The notes: generated by a model not told the origin, from the sequence alone. A DNA stretch of 64,000 nucleotides from Variovorax sp. PAMC26660 (GCF_014302995.1 NZ_CP060295.1:434001-498000); one strand, 5' to 3'. Shown: positions 27,634 to 37,067, counted from the stretch's first letter. Made by a program: numbers and translations.

Positions 27634-28754
27634 CGCACCACGCCCCATTGGCCGTACTTCTGCACCGCCTTCTCTTCGAATCCGAAGCCCAGCCCCGGGG
27701 TCTGATGCAGGATGACGCGACCGTTCTTGTGATCGAGCTGACGATCGATCAGGCGGCGGAAGTTCAGCACCTGGTCATCCCAGAAAAACTCCACGTAGCG
27801 CGCATTCGGCGTGGCGGCAACGAGCGGGGCGTGCACATCATGGAACCAGTGCGGGCACATCACCACGCCGTAGCTCGCTGCTGTTGCGGCAATGCGCTTC
27901 CACTCCGTGATGCCACCGCACACCAGCGCGTCGGTCTGCAGGATCGAAGTCGCGCCCTTGTCCAGCAGTTCCTTGTGATACCAGCGGCCGTACCCGATCT
28001 CCGCGGTCGCCACCGGAATGCGCGTCAGCCTCGCCAGCTTCGCGTGGCTCTCGATGTCGTCGGGGCCGAAGGGCTCTTCGATGAAGTACGGGTCGTAGGC
28101 CTCGAAGCGGCGGATGTACTGCATCGCCTGCGTGGTGTCGACCCAGCCGTTGTTGCAGTCCATCATCAGTTCAACGTCGGGCCCGACGGCATCGCGTGCC
28201 GCTTTCAATCGCGCTTCTTCTTCCTTGGGCGAGAGGCGGCCAGTCTTCATTTTCACGGCCTTGAAGCCCTTGTCGACATAGCTGGCCATCTCGTGGCCCA
28301 GCATCGCGGGCGTCTTGCCTTCGAGGTAGTAGCCGCCGCTGGCATAGGCCGGCACCGATTCAAGCTCGACCGCGCCCAGGTACTTGTGCAACGGAAGCTC
28401 GTGCGTCCTGGCGTTCAGGTCCCACAGCGCCGTGTCGAGCGCACTGATGGCGCGCATGACCGTGCCAGAGCGCCCTTGCAGCAGCGACTCCTGGTACATG
28501 GCGGACCACAGCCCTTCGACGGCGTAGGAGTCTTTGCCGATCAGCACAGGCGCGAGCAACTGCTCGACTGCGGCGGCAAACAGCGCACCGCCGGCGCTGC
28601 CCACATAGCAGAAGCCAATACCTTCCACGCCATCGTCGGAACGGACCTTGACGAGCCCGTAGTGGCGAACGCTGACAGTGCGGTTGGAGAACGACGTCAC
28701 GCGGTCGAGCGGAATGGCGGCGGCGCAGAAATGGACGGATTGAATCTTCGGCAA
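27630..28754 (-). CDS. Mandelate racemase/enolase-superfamily enzyme
   Basis: 374 residues from TTG 28754, chosen because AGGAG lies six bases upstream; the longer frame has no such site. Barrel residues fit the MR subgroup: the KxK base in AVKMKTG near 163, metal ligands in ELMMDCNNGW near 190, FIEEPFGPDD near 219 and VATAEIGYG near 245, and the second acid/base His in VVMCPHWFHD near 295. Members racemise or dehydrate acid sugars and related carboxylates. First gene of an operon with a DHDPS-like enzyme and a Bug protein, divergent from a LysR regulator. Confidence 0.86.
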   Translation of the reverse strand: MPKIQSVHFCAAAIPLDRVTSFSNRTVSVRHYGLVKVRSDDGVEGIGFCYVGSAGGALFAAAVEQLLAPVLIGKDSYAVEGLWSAMYQESLLQGRSGTVMRAISALDTALWDLNARTHELPLHKYLGAVELESVPAYASGGYYLEGKTPAMLGHEMASYVDKGFKAVKMKTGRLSPKEEEARLKAARDAVGPDVELMMDCNNGWVDTTQAMQYIRRFEAYDPYFIEEPFGPDDIESHAKLARLTRIPVATAEIGYGRWYHKELLDKGATSILQTDALVCGGITEWKRIAATAASYGVVMCPHWFHDVHAPLVAATPNARYVEFFWDDQVLNFRRLIDRQLDHKNGRVILHQTPGLGFGFEEKAVQKYGQWGVVR

Positions 28755-28823
28755 TGAGGTCTCCTGGTTGTGTCGAAGGAGATTCTGGGATTCCTCAAAG
28801 CAAAGAAAAATGGTTGTTCCATA

Positions 28824-28853
28824 TCTTCTGAAGAAGTAAATTGTTTCTTCTGA
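28824..28853. promoter_or_regulatory. Direct repeat in the enolase/LysR divergent promoter
   Basis: TCTTCTGA occurs at 28824-28831 and 28846-28853, a 22-bp offset, about two helical turns. It lies between the divergent enolase-superfamily gene and its LysR regulator, where a LysR-type tetramer would be expected to bind. Binding is inferred. Confidence 0.4.
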
Positions 28854-28901
28854 TGCGGGCACAGTCGGCCCGCACGCTTTGCACTTGGGGCATCAAACAC
28901 C

Positions 28902-29792
28902 ATGGATTCACGTTTTCTCCAGAGCTTCGTGTCGGTCGTCGAACTCGGGTCGATCGCCGAGGCGGCCCGCCATCTGGACATGACGCCCGCGACGATTGCG
29001 CAGCGCGTGCGCGCGCTGGAGGCGGACATCGGCAGCCAGCTCATCGTTCGCTCGGGGCGAACCGTCAGGCCCACGGTGTCGGGCGCACGCATCCTCGCGC
29101 GAGCGCGCAGCGTGCTGCGGGAGTTGCGGGACCTGCAGTCGGCAGCATCGGACACGGAGCTTCCCGCGGGGCCTCTGCGGCTCGGCGCCATTCCCACGGG
29201 GCTCATGGGCATCATCCCGCTGATCCTGAAGGACTGGGTGCGGCGCCATCCGCACATCGGTATCTACATCGAGCTGGGTTCGAGCACGGCGCTGTATGGC
29301 CGCGTGATGGCAGGCGAGCTGGATGCAGCGATCCTCGTGCACCCGACCTTCGAGCTGCCCAAGACCATCAACTGGCACTGCCTGCGTCACGAACCGCTGG
29401 TGCTGCTGACGCCTGCGCGCATGAAGGTCACGTCTGCGCTCGCCACGATCGCGCGCGAGCCGTTCATCCGCTACGACCGCCAGGTTGTCGGCGGCAAGAT
29501 GGCCGACGACTACCTGCGCCAGCTCGGCATTCGCCCCAATGTTCGCGTCGAACTTGACGGCATCGAGTACATCGCGAAGCTGGTGGCCGAAGGGCTGGGC
29601 GTTTCGGTGCTGCCCGACTGGGCCGTCATCGGCGCGCCCAACCGCGAACTCAAGAAATGGCCGCTGCCCCCGCCCTGCCCCGTGAGGACCGTGGGCGTTC
29701 TCTGGCAACGCTCGACCGTGCGGGCGCCGTTGGTCGATGCACTGGTGGACATTGCGCGAGCGCACTTTCCACCACAAGCCGCAACGCGCTGA
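28902..29792 (+). CDS. LysR-family regulator of the enolase/DHDPS-like/Bug operon
   Basis: 296 residues. The N-terminal winged HTH is standard (FLQSFVSVVELGSIAEAARH, then ATIAQRVRALEADIGSQL), followed by a periplasmic-binding-like effector domain (LRLGAIPTGLMGIIPLILKD and VAEGLGVSVLPDWAV). It is divergent from the enolase-superfamily gene with a 147-bp shared promoter, the classic arrangement for control of the neighbouring operon by its substrate or an intermediate. Confidence 0.88.
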   Translation: MDSRFLQSFVSVVELGSIAEAARHLDMTPATIAQRVRALEADIGSQLIVRSGRTVRPTVSGARILARARSVLRELRDLQSAASDTELPAGPLRLGAIPTGLMGIIPLILKDWVRRHPHIGIYIELGSSTALYGRVMAGELDAAILVHPTFELPKTINWHCLRHEPLVLLTPARMKVTSALATIAREPFIRYDRQVVGGKMADDYLRQLGIRPNVRVELDGIEYIAKLVAEGLGVSVLPDWAVIGAPNRELKKWPLPPPCPVRTVGVLWQRSTVRAPLVDALVDIARAHFPPQAATR

Positions 29793-29852
29793 ATACCTGG
29801 CTCCCCGAACACGGATCGAACGTGTGACCGGCGCGCTAACAGTGCGCTGCGT

Positions 29853-31238
29853 TCAACGCAACGAATCGAGCGTGAGCCGGCTCCGAATGCGGACCTCGAA
29901 AGCGCACCCACGCCCCGTCGGGTTCTGCGTCAGTTCGATCGTGCCGCCCATGCGCTGGCATGCCTGCCGCGCAATCGAAAGGCCCAGCCCCGTGCCTTGT
30001 GCCGACGTGCCCGATACGCGATGAAAGCGATCGAACACAAGCGCGTGTTCTTCCTGCGGAATGCCCGGCCCGCTGTCGACCACGGACAGCATTAGCACGC
30101 CGCCCTCGAGCCGCAGCGTCACCACCACATGCCCGCCCTCATCGACGTACTTCACCGCGTTGTCGAGCAGGTTGCGCAGCACCGATTCGTACAGCGGCAC
30201 CGGCAGGCTGAAGCGCACGCTGTCGGGCGATTCGAGGATCAGCTCCAGCTGCCGGTTGGCCGCATCTTTCGCGGCCTGCGCCAGATACCGCCGCGTCAGC
30301 TCGGCCACATCGACGCGCTGCATCTCGGGGCGCGTCGAGCCGTCCATGGTCGCCAGCTCCAGCAGTTGCTGGATCAGGTGCGAGCCGCGTGCAATGGCGT
30401 GTTCGAGGTGCTGCGCCGCCTCCTGCCGTTCGGCCGGGTCGATGGAGCGCGACAGTACGTGGGCCTGCGCACCGATCACAGCCAGCGGCGTTCGCAGCTC
30501 GTGCGCCGCGTCGTTCACGAACGATCTCTCGCGATCGACCTTGCCTCGCAGCTGCGCCAGCAAATCTTCGAGCGCCTTCACGAGCGGTTTCAGCTCGGCG
30601 TACTTCGCATCGAAGCCCAGTGGTGAGAGGTCTTCCGCGCTGCGCAGGTGAATGCGCTCGCCAAGCATCCTCAACGGCTTGATGCCCTGTGCTGCGGCAA
30701 TCCAGACGGGCGCAAGCACGAACGGAAACGCGATCAGAAAAGGCACGATGAGCGAGCTGCCGATGAAACCGAGCAGCCACGGGATGCCCGAGTGCGGCTC
30801 GCCCACCCACACCTGCCAGCGCGGGTTGCTCCCCTCGTAGAGCCAGTAACGCTGTTCGCCCAACTTGACGTCGACCATCTTTTCGGGGTCGCCCCGCACG
30901 GCCAGCCCCTCGATCTCCGGCGACACGTAGACCAGCTTTCCGTCGGTGTCCTTCAGCAGGAAGACCACCTTCCCAGGAAGATTGCCTTCCCCACGGCGCA
31001 GTTCGTTGATCATCTTCGCCATGGTGTCCATGACCGCTACCGCGACATCGTCACGCCTGACGCCGGCCAGCGCCCTGTTGAGTTCGCGGCCGGCGCGCAC
31101 CACGCCGGAGTCGGTGTCCATGGTCCTTCGGAAGTCCAGGTACATGTAGGCCACGAGCACGGCCCATGCGAGTGTGAAGGCGAGCAGCAGCGACAGCGCC
31201 ACGCGCCGCACCAGGCTGCGCTGGAACAGCCACTTCAT
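29853..31238 (-). CDS. QseC/TctE-like sensor histidine kinase
   Basis: 461 residues from ATG 31238, overlapping the response-regulator stop (ATGA). Two membrane segments (ALSLLLAFTLAWAVLVAYMY; FIGSSLIVPFLIAFPFVLAP) bracket a periplasmic sensor of about 130 residues. A HAMP-like linker is followed by the H box NDAAHELRTPLAVIG, N box NLLDNAVKY and G boxes VDSGPGI and GTGLGLSIA. It belongs to the QseC-like orthodox kinases that respond to metals, catechols or carboxylates; the signal here is unknown. It pairs with the upstream OmpR-type regulator. Confidence 0.88.
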   Translation of the reverse strand: MKWLFQRSLVRRVALSLLLAFTLAWAVLVAYMYLDFRRTMDTDSGVVRAGRELNRALAGVRRDDVAVAVMDTMAKMINELRRGEGNLPGKVVFLLKDTDGKLVYVSPEIEGLAVRGDPEKMVDVKLGEQRYWLYEGSNPRWQVWVGEPHSGIPWLLGFIGSSLIVPFLIAFPFVLAPVWIAAAQGIKPLRMLGERIHLRSAEDLSPLGFDAKYAELKPLVKALEDLLAQLRGKVDRERSFVNDAAHELRTPLAVIGAQAHVLSRSIDPAERQEAAQHLEHAIARGSHLIQQLLELATMDGSTRPEMQRVDVAELTRRYLAQAAKDAANRQLELILESPDSVRFSLPVPLYESVLRNLLDNAVKYVDEGGHVVVTLRLEGGVLMLSVVDSGPGIPQEEHALVFDRFHRVSGTSAQGTGLGLSIARQACQRMGGTIELTQNPTGRGCAFEVRIRSRLTLDSLR

Positions 31239-31906
31239 GACACGAGCATGTAGCCGACGCCGCGAACTGTCTTGATGCGCTCGGCGCCGATCTTGCGGCG
31301 CAGGTTCGACACATGCACTTCGATGGCGCCGAAGTCGACCGGCTCGCCCAGCGGGTCGAGCCGCTGCGACAGCGTGCCCTTGGGAATCACCGCCCCGGGC
31401 TCGCGCGCCAGCTCCAGCACCAACTGGAATTCGCGCGGCGACAGGTCGAGCACCACGCCGCCGAGCCGTGCCACATGGCTGCGCGGTTCGATCTCCAACT
31501 CGCCGAAGGCCCACACGTCGCTGGCCTGGTGCGCGTAGCGCCGCCGCACGGCATGGATGCGCGCCACCAGTTCGGGCGTGGCAAAAGGCTTGACGACATA
31601 GTCGTCCGCGCCGCCGTCGAGCCCGGCCAACCGGTCTTCGAGCGCGGAGCGCGCGGTAATGACGACGATGGGCACCGTCACCCCGGAACGCCGCCAGCGC
31701 GAGAGCAGTTGCAGGCCCGACCCGTCGGGCAGGCTCACGTCGAGCAGCACACAGCCACAGGCGTCGCCCTCGAAGGATCGCGGAGCGTCCGCGATGCGGC
31801 GCAGCCACTCGATGCTGAATCCTTCGGCCTTGAGCGCTTGCGAGAGGGCCCGGCCCAGGTCCAGGTCGTCTTCGATGAGCAGGAGGTGCATGGCCGGATT
31901 GTCCAT
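31235..31906 (-). CDS. OmpR-family response regulator (QseB-like)
   Basis: 223 residues from ATG 31906; ATG 31891 (MHLLLIEDD) is an alternative. The receiver has LLIEDDLDLGRAL and the phospho-Asp in CVLLDVSLPDGSG. The C-terminal winged helix shows LSPREFQLVLELAREPG and VSNLRRKIGAERIKTVRGVG. Four-base stop/start overlap with the sensor kinase makes the pairing secure. A small lipoprotein gene is divergent from it and could be a target. Confidence 0.9.
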   Translation of the reverse strand: MDNPAMHLLLIEDDLDLGRALSQALKAEGFSIEWLRRIADAPRSFEGDACGCVLLDVSLPDGSGLQLLSRWRRSGVTVPIVVITARSALEDRLAGLDGGADDYVVKPFATPELVARIHAVRRRYAHQASDVWAFGELEIEPRSHVARLGGVVLDLSPREFQLVLELAREPGAVIPKGTLSQRLDPLGEPVDFGAIEVHVSNLRRKIGAERIKTVRGVGYMLVS

Positions 31907-31959
31907 GCACCAACCTTAAGCATTGCCAAAGGTTCGGCGGCGAACAATGCGGCCTCTCA

Positions 31960-32271
31960 ATGGAGTTTTGCGTGGTCCCCGTCTTCAGAATCTCGAAGCA
32001 CCGTTCGCTTCTGGCAGCGATTCTGGTCGCCATGGCGCTCTCCGCCTGCGGCGACGGCGAAGGGCTGCCCGCAGCCACAGCGCCGCGCCCCGACGAGGTG
32101 GTGGTACATGGCGCTCCTGTGGCACATGCGCAGGATGCGACCGGCAAGCACGGCCTCGACAACGACCCGCGTGCCAAGCCGCTCCTGCTTCAACTGCGCT
32201 GCCGGCTCAGCCGCTGCAGCCTGATCATGCGGTTGAAGCGGTCGGGCCTGCTGCGCGCACTGCTGAAGTAA
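31960..32271 (+). CDS. Small putative lipoprotein
   Basis: 103 residues. A basic N-terminus and hydrophobic stretch (LLAAILVAMA) end in the lipobox LSAC followed by GDGEG, so it is probably lipidated at that Cys. The C-terminus is Arg/Leu-rich (RCRLSRCSLIMRLKRSG). No family is recognised. It is divergent from the QseB-like regulator with a 53-bp gap, suggesting shared regulation. Confidence 0.5.
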   Translation: MEFCVVPVFRISKHRSLLAAILVAMALSACGDGEGLPAATAPRPDEVVVHGAPVAHAQDATGKHGLDNDPRAKPLLLQLRCRLSRCSLIMRLKRSGLLRALLK

Positions 32272-32336
32272 CTGCCGGCGCGTGCCCCCGTCCTTCTTGC
32301 GGGCAAGACCCTGCGCGGCCACAGCGAGGCTACAGA

Positions 32337-33191
32337 ATGGCGCTCATGCGAAACCACTTGAACATGAAGGCCCCGACTCTGCAACGCGCCTACCTGCTGC
32401 TCATCGCCGCCCTTGTCCTCATCGGCTGCTGGATTGCGCCGGTCGATGCGCCCGCGCGCGAGCAGGTCAACAACGGCTTGAAACGCGCACTGACCACCTT
32501 TGCGGCGGCGCGCGCATTGGGCGCCGTGGTGTCGGTCGCGCAAGGCACGCAGGTCGATGCCACGCCGGGCGGCGTCGGTGTGAGCTTTGCGCCGGGGCAG
32601 GCGCTGAAGCCGTTGAACGAACTGATCGAGCAATTCGCGGCCATCATGCTGGCGGCCAGCGTGTCGTTCGGCATCCAGCTGGTGTTGTTGAACATCGGCG
32701 CGCATCACCTGATGTCCTACCTCGTCTGTGCTGTCGCGCTCGCCTGGATCGTGGTGCGCTGGCGGCACGGCCGCTCGCCGCGCTGGCTGCAGTCGGCGCT
32801 GATCGGCCTGCTGCTGGTGCGCTTCGCGGTGCCGCTCAGCGCAGTAGCGAACGAGGGCATCTACCGCGTGTTCATGGCGAACGAGTACCAGACTGCACTG
32901 TCGGGCATCGAGAAATCACCGACTGCCGTGGTCGACGCCACGCAAGAAGCACCCATCGCGCAGGAAGGCTGGAAAGACCGCATCGAACGCTGGCTGCCGA
33001 AACTCCCCAACCTGAAGGCGACCTACGAGCAGATCCTGAAGTCGGCTTCGGACTGGGCCGAGCGCATCGTGAAGCTCATTGCGCTGTTCGTGCTGCAGAC
33101 CATCGTGCTGCCGCTGGCTTTCCTGTTCCTCGCATGGCGGCTCGCGCGGGCCGCCATCCGGGAGCCCGTTGCGCGGAATGCTTTTGCTTAG
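32337..33191 (+). CDS. Hypothetical inner-membrane protein
   Basis: 284 residues from ATG 32337; ATG 32346 and 32364 are alternatives. About four membrane segments are visible: near the N-terminus (YLLLIAALVLIGCWIAP), near 105 (AAIMLAASVSFGIQLVLLNI), near 128 (LMSYLVCAVALAWIVVRW), and near the C-terminus (FVLQTIVLPLAFLFLAWRLA). A helical extracytoplasmic region lies between (SDWAERIVK). No family is recognised. It stands alone between the lipoprotein and the SMP-30 gene. Confidence 0.7.
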   Translation: MALMRNHLNMKAPTLQRAYLLLIAALVLIGCWIAPVDAPAREQVNNGLKRALTTFAAARALGAVVSVAQGTQVDATPGGVGVSFAPGQALKPLNELIEQFAAIMLAASVSFGIQLVLLNIGAHHLMSYLVCAVALAWIVVRWRHGRSPRWLQSALIGLLLVRFAVPLSAVANEGIYRVFMANEYQTALSGIEKSPTAVVDATQEAPIAQEGWKDRIERWLPKLPNLKATYEQILKSASDWAERIVKLIALFVLQTIVLPLAFLFLAWRLARAAIREPVARNAFA

Positions 33192-33246
33192 CGTTTCCGG
33201 CAAGACGTAGCAAACTGGGGACCCGACGCACCACCGAGGTCTCCCC

Positions 33247-34176
33247 ATGCGCATCCGCGAACTCGCCACCGGCCTGCAGTTTCCCGAAGGCCCGATTGCC
33301 ATGGATGACGGCTCGGTGTTGCTGGTCGAAATCGCACGCGGCACGCTCACGCGCGTGCGCGCCGACGGGCTGGTGCAGGTGGTCGCCGATCTGGGTGGCG
33401 GCCCGAATGGCGCGGCCATCGGGCCCGATGGCGCGGTCTATGTCTGCAACAACGGCGGGTTCAGGTGGCACACCGAGGCCGATGGCCTCCTGCGGCCCGT
33501 GGGCCAGGCCGCCGACTATTCGGGCGGACGCATCGAGCGCGTCGATCTGAACACCGGCCGCGCCGAGCGCCTGTACGACACGGTCGAAGACGGCGCGCTC
33601 TGCGGCCCCAACGACATCGTGTTCGACGCGCAGGGCGGCTTCTATTTCACCGACCTGGGCAAGACGCGCGAGCGCGACATGGACCGTGGCGGCCTGTTCT
33701 ACGGCCACACCGATGGCAACGCCGCCCACGTGATCGCCCGGCCCGTGATGACGCCCAACGGCATCGCCCTCTCGCCCGATGGCAACACGCTCTACTACGC
33801 CGAGACCGAAGGCGCACGCGTCTGGGCCTTCGACATCACCGCACCGGGGCGTGTGCGCAAGGACGGCTGGCCTTCGCCACATGGCGGCCGCATGCTGTGC
33901 GCCTCGCCGGGCGGGCACTACCAGCGCTTCGATTCGATGGCGGTCGATGCGCTCGGAAACCTGTGCGTGGCGACGCTGCTGCACGGCGGCATCAGCATCG
34001 TCTCGCCAGATGGCGGCACCATCGAGCACGTGCCGCTGCCCGACCGCTACACCACCAACATCTGCTTCGGCGGGCGCGACCGGCGCACGGCCTACGTCAC
34101 GCTGTCGGGTAGCGGAAGGCTGATCGCCATCGACGACTGGCCCACGCCCGGGCTCGCGCTGAACTTCGAGGCCTGA
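33247..34176 (+). CDS. SMP-30/gluconolactonase-family lactonase
   Basis: 309 residues, six-bladed beta-propeller. Metal-site residues of the family are visible: Glu in GLQFPEGPIA near 16, Asn in LCGPNDIVFD near 120, Asn in MTPNGIALSPDGNTLYYAET near 172, and Asp in SMAVDALGNL near 235. These enzymes hydrolyse sugar-acid or other lactones with a divalent metal. It converges with the NHL lipoprotein gene; its pathway is not evident, though sugar-acid genes lie 5 kb away. Confidence 0.85.
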   Translation: MRIRELATGLQFPEGPIAMDDGSVLLVEIARGTLTRVRADGLVQVVADLGGGPNGAAIGPDGAVYVCNNGGFRWHTEADGLLRPVGQAADYSGGRIERVDLNTGRAERLYDTVEDGALCGPNDIVFDAQGGFYFTDLGKTRERDMDRGGLFYGHTDGNAAHVIARPVMTPNGIALSPDGNTLYYAETEGARVWAFDITAPGRVRKDGWPSPHGGRMLCASPGGHYQRFDSMAVDALGNLCVATLLHGGISIVSPDGGTIEHVPLPDRYTTNICFGGRDRRTAYVTLSGSGRLIAIDDWPTPGLALNFEA

Positions 34177-34198
34177 ACAGACCGCCCGGGCCGCCTCG

Positions 34199-35335
34199 TC
34201 AATCGCGCGTAAACCGCTGCACACGCTTGCCGTTGTCGACCTCGCCTGCGTAGAGGTTGCCGCGCGAGTCGATCGCGAGGTCGTGCACCCAATGGAACTC
34301 GCCCGCATACCGGCCCGGCCGGCCCAGCGTGCCGGCCACTACGCCGGTGCTGCGGTCGAGCGTCAGCACCTGGTTGTTGCGGCCGTCAGCCATGAAGAGC
34401 CACCTCTGTTGCGCATCGCGCGAGATCACCATGTCCCACACCGAGCCGTTGCCGGCCGTGGCGGGCTCGACCATGAATTCCTTGATGAAGCTGCCGTCCT
34501 TTTTGAAGATCTGCACGCGGTTGTTGAGCCGGTCGCACACATACACGAGCCCATCGCGCGCGACGCGCACGCAGTGCACTGGCGTGCCGAACTGCTGGAG
34601 CTGGGCCTGCATGGGAGGCGACGTGCGGCGCGCCTGCGGCTTCTCGGCATCGCTGGGCGGGCGGCCGTAGGCGCCCCAATGGCGCTTGTAGGCGCCGGTG
34701 TCGGCATCGAACACGATGATGCGGCGGTTCTGGTAGCCGTCGGCCACGTACACCTCGTTGGCCGCACCGTCGACCTCCACGCCCGCAGCTTTGCCCAGGC
34801 GGGTGGTGTCGGCGCTGCCGGTCTGCGGCCCGACCTTGCCGATCTGCAGGACGAACTTGCCGTCGCGCGTGAACTTGAGCAACTGGCCGTCGTTGTCGCC
34901 GTTGCCGGTGATCCAGACGAAGCCCTTGGCATCGACGTGAATGCCGTGCTCGTTGCCCGGCCAGTCATAGCCGGCACCGGGGCCGCCCCATGAACGAAGC
35001 AGCCGGCCCACGGTGTCGAACTCGAGCACCGGTGGCGCAGGCAGGCAGCACTTGGACTGCGGCGGCGTGGCGGCTGCGCCGGCCTCGTCCTCGGAAAGGC
35101 TGCGCGGGCGCTGCAACACCCAGATGTGATCTTCGGTGTCCACGGCCACGCCGCTGACCTGGCCGAGGATCCAGCGGTTGGGCAATGGCTGAGGCCACGA
35201 CGCGTCGACGTGGAACGACGGTGCGCCGGCGGTGTTGTTGCCGGGTGCCGCGCAGCCGGCAGTGAGGATCGCAGCAGCCGTGCAGGCCAGCACGACGCCC
35301 AGGCGCCTTGCGGCAATAAATGCAGTGGTACTCAT
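34199..35335 (-). CDS. NHL-repeat beta-propeller lipoprotein
   Basis: 378 residues from ATG 35335. The signal peptide ends in the lipobox LTAGC (AAILTAGCAAPG), so it is probably an outer-membrane or periplasmic lipoprotein. Repeated NHL blades are visible, for example HGIHVDAKGFVWITGNG, LVYVCDRLNNRVQIFKKDG and WVHDLAIDSRGNLYAGEV. It resembles the propeller of peptidylglycine amidating lyases, but catalytic residues cannot be confirmed. Last gene after a Bug protein and an RraA-like aldolase. Confidence 0.75.
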   Translation of the reverse strand: MSTTAFIAARRLGVVLACTAAAILTAGCAAPGNNTAGAPSFHVDASWPQPLPNRWILGQVSGVAVDTEDHIWVLQRPRSLSEDEAGAAATPPQSKCCLPAPPVLEFDTVGRLLRSWGGPGAGYDWPGNEHGIHVDAKGFVWITGNGDNDGQLLKFTRDGKFVLQIGKVGPQTGSADTTRLGKAAGVEVDGAANEVYVADGYQNRRIIVFDADTGAYKRHWGAYGRPPSDAEKPQARRTSPPMQAQLQQFGTPVHCVRVARDGLVYVCDRLNNRVQIFKKDGSFIKEFMVEPATAGNGSVWDMVISRDAQQRWLFMADGRNNQVLTLDRSTGVVAGTLGRPGRYAGEFHWVHDLAIDSRGNLYAGEVDNGKRVQRFTRD

Positions 35336-35388
35336 CTGTCTTGTCTCCTTCTTGTTGATCTCGCCGAGCAGCGCAATGCCTGTGCGCA

Positions 35389-36366
35389 TCAATCCAATGA
35401 TGCGCCGGTGAGCTTCACAAGGCCAGCGTAGCGCTCGAGCTCGGACTTCCAGAAGGCGGCGAAGCTCGCGGCGTCGCCGGGTCGCACTTCGGCGCCGATG
35501 TCGGACAGCCGCTTGCTCAGGTCACCGCTCTTGAAGGCCGTCTGCACCGCCGCGTTGAGCCGCTCGACCACGGCGGGTGGCGTGCCCGCCGGTGCGGCCA
35601 GGCCATACCAGGCATTCATGTGCATGCCCTTGATCCCCAGCTCCTCGAAGGTTGGCACGCCCGGCAGCATGGGATGGCGCCTTTCCGAGGCAACGGCGAT
35701 GGCGCGGATCTTTCCGCCCTTGACCTGACCGTAGGCACCCGTGTCGAGCATGTAGTCGAGCTGGCCCGCCATCACGTCGGTCAGCGCCGGCGAACTGCCC
35801 TTGTAGGGCACGTGGATGACGTCGATGCCGGCCACCGATTTGAAGAGCTCGCCCGCCAGATGCGCCGAGTTGCCGACGCCGCCCGAACCGAAGGACAGCG
35901 TGCCCGGCCTGGCCTTGGCGGCATTGACGATGTCCGCGGGCGTCTTGTAGGGCGACCCGGCCGCCACCACCATCACGCTCGGGATGACAGCCAGGGATGC
36001 GACCGGCGCGAAGTCCTTGATCGGGTCGAAGCCGGTGCGCTTGTAGAGGTAGGGGTTGGCGGAGTTGGTCGAGCTCGTGGCCAGCAGCAGCGTGTAGCCG
36101 TCGTGCGGCTGCCGCACGAACTGCTGCGTGCCGATGTTGCCGCCCGCGCCGGCAATGTTGTCGACGATGACGGGCTGCCCCAGCTGCACACGCAAGGCTT
36201 CGGCCACCGAGCGGCCCACCGAGTCGGTCGCACCGCCCGCAGGCCATGGAACGATCAGGCGGATGGACTTTTGCGGATAGGTTTGCGCAAAGGCCAGGGG
36301 TGCGGATGCAGTGGCGGCCAGCGCGAAAGCACACGCGCAGAGCCTGAGGACGGTTCGCTTGTTCAT
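35389..36366 (-). CDS. Bug/TctC-family periplasmic substrate-binding protein
   Basis: 325 residues from ATG 36366, with AGGAGAC upstream. The signal peptide ends around APLAFAQTYP. Bug motifs: IRLIVPWPAGGATDSVGR near 35-52, VIVDNIAGAGGNIGTQ near 67 and VPYKGSSPALTDVMAGQLDY near 185. It probably binds a carboxylate processed by the RraA-like enzyme 54 bp upstream. No TctAB membrane partner is in the window. Confidence 0.9.
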   Translation of the reverse strand: MNKRTVLRLCACAFALAATASAPLAFAQTYPQKSIRLIVPWPAGGATDSVGRSVAEALRVQLGQPVIVDNIAGAGGNIGTQQFVRQPHDGYTLLLATSSTNSANPYLYKRTGFDPIKDFAPVASLAVIPSVMVVAAGSPYKTPADIVNAAKARPGTLSFGSGGVGNSAHLAGELFKSVAGIDVIHVPYKGSSPALTDVMAGQLDYMLDTGAYGQVKGGKIRAIAVASERRHPMLPGVPTFEELGIKGMHMNAWYGLAAPAGTPPAVVERLNAAVQTAFKSGDLSKRLSDIGAEVRPGDAASFAAFWKSELERYAGLVKLTGASLD

Positions 36367-36419
36367 GGGTTTTGTCTCCTGGGGGGTCTTCGTTGTTCTG
36401 GCCGCGGCGCGGCCGCGCC

Positions 36420-37067
36420 TCAGTGCAGTCCGAGGCGATGCAGGGTGTCGGTCAGGCCGAGCAGTTCCGCCGTGGAGCTTCCGTTCGCGATCGCGCGGCG
36501 GAATCCGGCCTCCTTCTCCTCGCGGGCCAGTGCGCTCGCCAGCACGAGGTCGACGGCATCGCGCTCGACCATCACGAGGCCGTCGCGGTCGCCGACGACG
36601 ATGTCGCCCGGCCGAACCACCGCATCGCCGATGCACAAGGGCACGTTCAACAGTCCGGGCTGATGCTTGCCGGTGCCCTTGATCGACAGCCCCCGGCAGA
36701 ACACCGGAAAGCCCATGCGCACGATGGCCTCGGCATCGCGCACCGCGCCGTGGATGACGAGGCCCGCCACGCCGCACGCCAAGGCCGCTTGCGTCAGCAC
36801 GTCGCCCCACGGGCCGGCCTCCATGAAGCCCTTGGCATCGACCACCAGCACGTCGCCCGGCTTCGCCTTGAGCAGCGCGTAGTGCAGCATGAGGTTGTCC
36901 GCGGGGCGAATGTCCACGGTGAGGGCCGGGCCCACGAGGCGGCTGGCGGGATCGAGCGGCTTCAGTCCGCTGTCGAACGCGCCGCGCGCCCCCTGCGCTT
37001 CGTAGACGGTGGCTGCGCCCAGCTGACGCAGGCGCTCAAGGGCGTTGTCATGTGATTCTTGTCTCAT
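36420..37067 (-). CDS. RraA-like / 4-hydroxy-4-methyl-2-oxoglutarate aldolase-family protein
   Basis: 215 residues. Family motifs are clear: MLHYALLKAKPGDVLVVDAK near 75, GLVIHGAVRDAEAI near 117 with the conserved Arg-Asp of the active site, and VVGDRDGLVMVERD near 167. Members are divalent-metal class II aldolases or decarboxylases acting on oxaloacetate or HMG; some inhibit RNase E, but metabolic context favours an aldolase. It lies between a LysR regulator and a Bug protein, all in the same direction, so a small carboxylate operon is likely. Confidence 0.82.
   Translation of the reverse strand: MRQESHDNALERLRQLGAATVYEAQGARGAFDSGLKPLDPASRLVGPALTVDIRPADNLMLHYALLKAKPGDVLVVDAKGFMEAGPWGDVLTQAALACGVAGLVIHGAVRDAEAIVRMGFPVFCRGLSIKGTGKHQPGLLNVPLCIGDAVVRPGDIVVGDRDGLVMVERDAVDLVLASALAREEKEAGFRRAIANGSSTAELLGLTDTLHRLGLH

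Noticed and set aside
34160..34195. GAGGC/GCCTC hairpin between the SMP-30 and NHL genes as a terminator
   Set aside because: Arms are only 5 bp with a long loop and no T-tract on either strand.
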